Shown here one piece after another: positions 57,690 to 64,000 of a stretch of DNA of 64,000 nt. The translations under genes and the position numbers were made by a program. The notes under the pieces are model-generated. The model did not search any database. It was not told the origin of the DNA and worked only from the letters and a program-made list of their open reading frames with translations. The stretch's first letter is position 1; every line of letters starts with the position of its first letter. Origin of the DNA: Lunularia cruciata. Taxonomy: Eukaryota; Streptophyta; Marchantiopsida; Lunulariales; Lunulariaceae. The stretch spans positions 9,152,243 through 9,216,242 of the forward strand of contig OX419761.1 in NCBI GenBank assembly GCA_948567375.1, read 5' to 3'.

Positions 57690-58449
57690 TGTAATACTCC
57701 GAGGATAGGAGACCTGAAGAGAAAAACACCATGAGAAACACACACTTTCCCAGTCAAACTCCAATGCCCCAAAGGAGCACCTTCTCTTTATTATATAGGC
57801 AAAGCGGATCCACTCCAATGAAGCTCCACCATAGGATTAGGTACATAGATAGGTGATATGTCAGCAAGCTCCACCCTTAGATTACTTACTTGGATGGGTG
57901 ACATGTTGGTCATGGTCCTATCTGGTTGGTCAAATAAGCTTTGACCGGAGGGAATCTTTTAGAGAATCTTCTTGTATGAATCTCAAAATCATTTGGGTGA
58001 GGTACCATTGGAAAGCTCTTGACAAGACAAAGCAGGGGGGAGGGAAGGCCAACCTTTCCTCCATTAGGGGGTGGGGGGAATCTGCACATTTTTGAGGCCT
58101 AATTCATTCGTTTTGGCCTCCAAAATTGCCATCAAAGATTGCAGGCATATTTTGGTTCCAACTCTATTAGTAGAAGTCCCCTTTTGGTGATACCTCTTTC
58201 TGATCTATTCCGTCCATCCTGTGTAACATCCTTCCAAATGTTAGCAACCCAATTCTCACCTTCAAATCATATGTCTAGCTATTGGTTCTAAGGTTTTCAA
58301 ATCTATTTTGGTTTTCTGCCCTATTAGTAGAAGTACCCTTTTGGTGATACTTCTATCTGATCTATTTTGACCATCATGTATAACATCATTCCAGATGTTA
58401 CCAAACCAAATTTCACATCTAGATCATATAGCTAGCTCTTGGTATTACA
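57690..58449 (-). repeat. 5' LTR of element B (right)
   Basis: 760 bp, TGTAATACTCC to GGTATTACA, ending at the CCACA duplication. TATATAATAAAG on the minus strand lies at about 57787-57798. Confidence 0.9.
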
Positions 58450-58454
58450 CCACA

Positions 58455-60105
58455 TCTTTCAATTTCTCAAGAATTTGTCATTGTGTCGGGCATTTTGGAC
58501 TCCTCTTATTAAACCCATGAAACATCTATCTATCTTACCAATAGATGTGGTATTTATGACATACATAGGCAACTCTTGCCTTTGTGATCTTCCTTTAATC
58601 CCAAAGATCTTCCATTGACTAGTTTTCACTACTTTCTTTCTCCAATCCATTGTGCGGTTGTAGTACTCCATCCACGGCATACCTAAGATTGCATCATAAC
58701 AAGCTAGTTGTATCACTTGCTAGTTGATTTGCTTCTTGATACCCTCCTTGAGAGTATTATCTTCCTAGGTAACGACTCAATCCTCTCTGTTTGACCATTA
58801 GATAACTATACTTTGTACTTCTCATCTTTCTCTAGTTCCATCCTCAACCTTATTGCAATAGAGCGAGACAAGAAATTCTTTGTTGCCCCAAGGTATATCA
58901 ACACTCTCATTGGATTGCCTTCTAGCACTCCATTTACAATAATTAATTGTGCATTCATCTTCCTCCTTCTTTGCATACTTGTCCTCTTCCTCCCCCTACT
59001 TTTACTCTTCTTCACCAAGTTAGTAAGGCCGCAAGGTACATTTATTGACAATCTTTGTTTTTCAATGCAGTTTTCATATCTTCCTCTTCAATTTGTCTCT
59101 CTATGTGGTTCAGAGGTTGCTTGTATGGAGGCCAAGGGCCTCTAAGATGAGGAGCACAACAATTGATGGCTACATGCTCAATTCTGCCACATGTATAACA
59201 TCATCGTTGTTTTGCTTAAGCCCCTTCTACTCATGGGACTCTTTCTCTCCTTCCTTTGACCGGTCCCCATTCTCCTTGGAGAGGTCTTGCTCCTCTATCT
59301 TGGAACCAAATTTTGCCCAACTCCATAGGTACTGTACTACCAAAATGGTGTGTCTTGGCCCAATAGTTTTGCATTGGTGTTATTGCTTCACCTTCTCCAA
59401 TGCCCCTGCTATTCTTTAGGCGCAAGCAATGGCTTCAAAAAAATACAACAATTTTACACCATTACTGCTTGGCAAATCCACTCTTTTAATCCTCTCTTGA
59501 AATTTTCAAGAGCTTTGGCTGGACTCATATCAATTATCACAACTCGTAGATCTAGAAACACCTCCATGTACTCTTGTATGTTATTCTTCTGCTTCAACCC
59601 CTAGAGTCTAGTTTGGGCCATTTTCACAGATTCCACAAATTGGAAATTCTTGAACAGCCATTTCTTGCATGGTTGTCCAAGTGACCTCTCTTCCTTCTAC
59701 CAGCAATGATTGTTCCCAAGTGTCATACTCAGTGATCTCCATTATGAATAATCAAAGGTATTGATTCATTCTTGAAATCCAATTTTGCACTACTCCCATG
59801 GAGTGATGTCCCTTGTAAGGCTTGATGTTGCATATCTTCTTCATTTGTAGTAACAATGTGGCTTGGTTGTTGATTGGAATCGGTGTCATTGGTATGCATG
59901 ACTCTCCAAGTATTTTTGATTGCTGATGTTGGTTGTTGAGATGGCTCTCTTCTTGAATTACTTGATCCTTCTTGACAGCAATACTTGATTTTGCAATTCC
60001 TCCATGGTCATCTTGATTTCTCAAAACTTGTCCAACATCCCGTGCATTCCTTGCATCAACTCTTGCAATTACGGATCCATGATTCCTACTCACAATCAAT
60101 GTTCA
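58455..60105 (-). pseudogene. gag: Element A gag and protease
   Basis: Gag (60099-59752 and on to 59231 in other frames) shows NNQATLLLQMKKICNIKPYK and a zinc knuckle CYTCGRIEHVAINC (about 59205-59158). The protease (59051-58806) has VNGVLEGNPMRVLIYLGATK, with Asp replaced by Tyr at the active site (YLGA). Its second part (58716-58459) has LACYDAILGMPWMEYYNRTM. B is inserted immediately after. Confidence 0.8.
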
Positions 60106-60139
60106 CTTGCTACATCCTACTTCAATAGAGGGTTAGAAT

Positions 60140-60548
60140 GACCACTCAAGAGAGTGAATGAACTATAGGGACTACCATTAGCACCTCAAAGGCCATCACT
60201 CGTTGATAATATTCCTCACCAAAATTGCGGACTATAAAATCCCTAAACAACTCTGTCCTAACTACACAACGGATTTCTATTTGCATGTTGAAAGGTTGAG
60301 GATTTGGTACATTCAGATCCATAACATCATAATAGAATGTAGATTGTCAAATCCTACTCTTTGTCATATACCACCACAAGTAGAATCATCGGGTTTGGTG
60401 AATTTATCACTCTATCCATGAATTCTGCTCCAAAGTGATAAACTAACAATACTCTTGTTTGCTCATGCTGGATGTACATAATCTTGATGTGGAATGGATT
60501 CAATCATGTGAAGCTAGGTGTAGTAAATTGTCCTCCTGGTGCATCCAT
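60140..60548 (-). pseudogene. Two leader ORFs of element A
   Basis: ORF 1 (from about 60548) reads MDAPGGQFTTPSFT, a stop, then IKIMYIQHEQTRVLLVYHFG and FMDRVINSPNPMILLVVVYD. Its terminal TGA is followed four bases later by the ATG of ORF 2: MDLNVPNPQPFNMQIEIRCV and VRNFGEEYYQRVMAFEVLMV. ORF 2 is fully open to about 60140. They correspond position for position to the two leader ORFs of B. Confidence 0.6.
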
Positions 60549-60687
60549 CCCATCCGCTCTCTAAAGCCCTTCCCAAGTCTAGCAATTGCACTATGTTCTC
60601 CATCTCAAATTACTCAGTTTTAGTAGCTTGTGCTCTTCCAAGAGGGTAATCCACTCTCTTGGATTAAAACAATTCCTCTAATACCAT

Positions 60688-61418
60688 TGTAATACTCCAA
60701 GGACAAGAGAACTCTTCAAGAGAGAAAGCATAGATTTCACCCTCAATCCTCCAATGCCCCAAAGGAGCACCTTCTCTTTATTATGTAGCCAAGGAGGATC
60801 TCCTCCAAGGAAGCTCCATCATAGGATTAAATACATGGATAGGTGACTTGTCAGCAAGCTCCACCCTTATATTACTTGCTTGGATGGGTGACATGTCGGT
60901 CTTGGTTCCATATGGTTGGTCAAATAGGTTTGACTGGAGGGAATCTTTTAGGGAATCTTCCTATAGGAATCTCAAAATCACGTGGGTGAGGTACCATTAA
61001 AAAGCTCTTGGCAAGACAAACTAAGGGGAGGGAAGCCCAGCCTTTTCTCCATTTGAGGGAGGAATCAACACATTTTTGAAGCCGTTTAGGCCTCAAAAAT
61101 TGCCTCTAAAGTTTTAGGCCTATTTTGGCTTCTACACTATCAGTAGAAGTGCTCTTTTGGTGATACCTTTATCTGATCTAAGTTCTCCATTATATGTAAC
61201 ATCCTTTTAGATGTTACTCCAAGTTTCACCTCTAGATCATATTCCTAGCTATTGAATCTAAAGTTTACAAGCATGTTTTGATTTTTGGCCTATTAGTAAA
61301 AGTACTTTTTTGGTGATACCTCTAACTAATCTACTTAGTTCATCATGTTTAACATCCTTCCAAATATTACCAAACCAAATTTCATCTTTAGATCATCTAT
61401 CTAGCTATTGGTATTACA
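60688..61418 (-). repeat. 5' LTR of element A (right)
   Basis: 731 bp, TGTAATACTCC to GGTATTACA, ending at the ATTCT duplication. Confidence 0.9.
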
Positions 61419-61692
61419 ATTCTAGTGTATTGACTTTGTTTTATTCTTAGATGTTTGGCTTTGGGGAAAGAATTGAGAACTCTTGGGTCCACAAGGCTTT
61501 ATGGTTTGGTTTTCTATTGTCCAAGGATAGCTCATATGAAGGATTCTTTGACTTAGTTGTTGGGTCAAGATAAGACCACATGCTTAGGGGATTATTCCTA
61601 TGAATATAGATATTACCTTAGAATTTTGACTTTATATGACTTTTAGGCTAATAATTTGAGTTACTGCAATAATTATTAACTTTGGTATTTTT
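61419..61692 (+). repeat. Right part of the LTR split by element A
   Basis: Begins with the duplicated ATTCT and continues AGTGTATTGACTTTG, matching the 24-kb LTR from the position where the 47312-47501 part stops. It breaks off after AACTTTGGT, before the TATA region. Confidence 0.85.
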
Positions 61693-61699
61693 TTCACTT

Positions 61700-62024
61700 T
61701 TATGATACATCTTCAACTTATTATGGTTAATCCTATCAAAGTTTCTTCCTCCCAACTCCTTGAGATCATAGGTGTAATTTCCTCACACCTTCTCCACTAT
61801 GAAAGGTCCAAAGTACTTAGGCAAAAGCTTCTTTTGCACTCTCTTGAATCAAATAGAATCAAAGAACATTACCCAATCACCTTCTTTGAAAGGCTCTACC
61901 TTCTTCTTGCCTTGCCTCTTGTCATAGCTCTCCTTTTTTTTCCTTTGGGCTTGCTCCACTCAAACCATAGCAACTTCTCTTGCCTCTTCCAACTCCCTAA
62001 AACTCCTTACACTATTGTTAAATA
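61700..62024 (-). pseudogene. Inverted pol C-terminus of the 24-kb gypsy family
   Basis: Reads on the minus strand like the polyprotein end of the 24-31 kb element (compare 30890-31180), including the YDLKELGG region. It is joined head-on to the plus-strand LTR remnant and directly abuts copia sequence at 62025, so both ends are rearrangement joints. Confidence 0.7.
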
Positions 62025-62025
62025 G

Positions 62026-63240
62026 GACCAAGTTGGATCCTAAGGCCAAGATATGCATATTTCTTGGATATCAACATGGTATAAATGGATACAGGTTATG
62101 GGACACAATTGATTGCAAATTAGTTGTCAAAAGGGATGTTTCCTTTAATGAGTCTAGAGCATCAAAGTAGGGATAGAAAGCTCAACCTCTTATTATTGAT
62201 AAGGAAAAATCCCCAATCATGGATGATATTTAGAGACAGATTGATCATGATGTTCTTCATGTTGGGCCACAAAGAGAAGTTTTGATGGAAACAAAGCAAA
62301 TTCTTGTGCCACAGACACACAATGGGCAAGGATCTCACACAATAAAAAGTTATGGATTACAATAAATTCTTCTTGCTGAAAGCTAGGTATTCACCTACTA
62401 GGCTACTTTGTTCAGTTGTTGCATTATTTGATTGGGGTTTAGAAAAATGATGAAAGTCCAACCTTCTTGTAGGGAATAATGGAGGAAGAGATCACATAAA
62501 ATAATTCGTTATTTTATGGGGAAATGCCAAATAGAATTGTTTTGCAAGTTGATGAGGTCTTTGTATGGACTAATGCAAAGTCCTTGGCAATGGAGCAAGC
62601 AGTTTGATAACTTCATGCAAACACAAGGGTTTACATGGAATGTATTTGATCCTTGTGCAAACTTGAAGTAGTTGAGTAATATGGCTTTTTGCCTTGTTAT
62701 TTTTTGTCATGTATGTGGATGGCATATTGATAGCCATTAAAGGATAGATCCAAGATTGTTAAAGTTAAGGCTCAATTGAGCTTAAACTTTAACATGAAGA
62801 ATTTGGGTCCAACCAAGAGATCTCAAGCATTGGATATTGAAAGGAATCTAAAGGCAAGAAAAATATGGTTGACATAGAGGAAGTATGCAAAGAAGGTACT
62901 TGTTAGATTGAACATGGAAAGTAAATGTGGTAATTACTTCCTTAGGAGAAAATTCAAGCTTTTGAGCAACTTTTTGTTCAATAGATGCTTCAAAGAAAGA
63001 GTTGGTGTCAAAGTTTACTTATGAGTCCATAGTGTGCAATATTATGTATTTGATAGTGTGTACCAAGCAAGACATAGCATATGTTGTTGGTAAGGTTACT
63101 AAGCATTTGTTCAATTTAAGAAAACTCCCTTGAGATGCAATTATAAGTATCAATGGTCCAAAGGTCTTCTTTACTCTCTTGTAAAAAGGTAAGGCTACCA
63201 TAACCAAATAATCAAGGATGTAGCTCAAACTCAATTGAGG
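62026..63240 (+). pseudogene. Decayed Ty1/copia polyprotein fragment
   Basis: The integrase end reads TKLDPKAKICIFLGYQHGIN then GYRLWDTIDCKLVVKRDVSF. After a gap of stops the reverse transcriptase gives RSLYGLMQSPWQWSKQFDNF (about 62555). The YVDD-like box is degraded (CGWHIDS, about 62715). A piece like QDIAYVVGKVTKHLF (about 63068) precedes the usual RNase H. No LTR is visible. Confidence 0.75.
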
Positions 63241-64000
63241 AGTTTCAAAATGACCAAAACCATAAATTCATTTTTGGAGTATGGAGTTCCATCAAGAGTG
63301 GAAGTTGAGGTTATGTAAAGTTCCCCCAAGGAGCAAAGGTGATAAGTAAAGGCTAATGCATACTTCTTAAGAAACTTTGACTTTTCTCCTTCTTCTCTTT
63401 TGTTTAAAAGATATTAGTTTTTTCTTTTCTTTCTCTTCTTGTACTTTCTTTGGATTTTGGATAGTTAAAGGCTATTTGAAATAATTAGCACAAGATTTTT
63501 GACTTTACTAACAATTGATAAAATCCACTATTTTCTCTATATTTTGATTTAGTTTCTAATTATCTTCTAGCTTTCAGGTCTAATTTCTTAAAAAACAACT
63601 CTTAAAAAGCTGAGCATGGGAACATAGTGATGAAGAGTTGTATGCCACTTTAACAGTAAGGTATAACCGGAGATGTTGCACTAATAGAGACTTAAAGCTC
63701 AACGCAAAACACCAACATCAATCCTACCTAACATGCCCTATATATGCATTATAAGATGGTGCATGAGGACAAAACAAATGAATGTGTCAACATAGGGACC
63801 ACTTCCTCACCAATTCCAACACAACATGACGGCTTGTGTGAAATTTCTTGATTAAGGTGCAATAAGAAGAAGATTTCCTATTCTATTTTTTTATCAAAAA
63901 TAATTTTCAAGAACTTACCTTAACTTGAATTAAGTTATTTTAAGCTTCATTTTGGAAAATGGCACCAAATTTTACTATTTAGTTGACACCATCCAGGTTC
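63241..64000. other. Unassigned tail with leader-like fragment
   Basis: At 63278-63345 the sequence TATGGAGTTCCATCAAGAGTG and what follows resembles 25790-25860 in the leader of the 24-kb gypsy element. Nothing else is recognised to the window end. Confidence 0.4.

Larger units (their letters stand above)
51105..58449 (-). mobile_element. Chromovirus element B, inserted in A
   Basis: LTRs (51105-51863, 57690-58449) enclose a complete minus-strand domain set. CCACA occurs on both sides (51100-51104, 58450-58454). It landed between the protease and reverse transcriptase of A, a member of its own family. Its two LTRs differ at roughly one base in 20 over the first 400 positions by eye, so it is not recent. 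The PBS is TGGTATCAGAGCAGGTG, an exact iMet type (57672-57688). Confidence 0.92.
47502..61418 (-). mobile_element. Chromovirus element A, with nested B and C
   Basis: LTRs at 47502-48245 and 60688-61418 run from TGTAATACTCC to GGTATTACA. ATTCT flanks both ends (47497-47501, 61419-61423). The PBS TGGTATTAGAG (minus strand, about 60676-60686) is a variant of the iMet type. Its own sequence is 47502-51104 plus 58455-60687 and the right LTR, about 6.6 kb. The minus-strand order is leader ORFs, gag, protease, [element B], reverse transcriptase, RNase H, integrase, chromodomain. Frameshifts are frequent, so it is dead. Confidence 0.9.

Noticed and set aside
1-64000. tRNA, rRNA and organellar genes
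   Set aside because: No cloverleaf with a convincing T-loop and no rRNA-like blocks were seen while reading both strands. The tRNA-like matches are retrotransposon primer-binding sites.

Overview
The window is nuclear DNA from a repeat-rich land plant. The evidence is two multi-exon genes with GT..AG introns (a plant 2-oxoglutarate dioxygenase and a plastid CBBY-type phosphatase), Ty3/gypsy chromoviruses with iMet-tRNA primer sites, Ty1/copia, LINE and FAR1/MULE-type elements, and a MITE. I cannot name the species. A large seed-free plant or gymnosperm genome fits, but that is inference.

Layout. 1-1.6 kb: unassigned DNA with coding-like relics. 1.6-4.7 kb: a decayed LINE on the minus strand. 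4.7-9 kb: AT-rich DNA with two diverged tandem duplications, a long imperfect hairpin and a complete MITE. 9-10.6 kb: an unidentified decayed Lys/Glu-rich coding region. 11.7-13.5 kb: a decayed FAR1/MULE transposase. 15.6-22.05 kb: the host gene island, with a GA-oxidase-like dioxygenase (3 exons, 386 aa) and CBBY (11 exons, 336 aa), both on the plus strand and both apparently intact. 23.5-24.0 kb: a 5'-truncated LINE copy with 14-bp target duplications. 24.3-31.6 kb: a plus-strand Ty3/gypsy element. 31.8-35 kb: a second gypsy remnant followed by a coiled-coil ORF.

36.5-45.1 kb: a three-LTR chromovirus array on the minus strand, bounded by the 5-bp duplication ATGAG. Its LTRs carry heat-shock-element-like GAA/TTC arrays upstream of a TATA box. 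One compartment of the array carries an unrecognised cargo ORF (about 475 aa in two pieces).

47.3-61.7 kb: a four-level nest. An LTR of the 24-kb family is split by element A (TSD ATTCT). A is split by element B of the same family (TSD CCACA). B is split by solo LTR C in the opposite orientation (TSD GGCTC), which cuts the aspartic-protease motif. 61.7-63.2 kb: an inverted pol end fused to a decayed Ty1/copia region.

The most interesting observation is a small protein module encoded between the primer-binding site and gag in both chromovirus families (the 36-45 kb family, and A/B), although their LTRs differ. It keeps the same spacing around an FG..(I/V)(L/V)P pattern. A and B carry it twice, as two short ORFs that overlap or nearly touch (TGATG in B). 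The host genes look functional. All transposon ORFs except small pieces carry stops, frameshifts or active-site losses.
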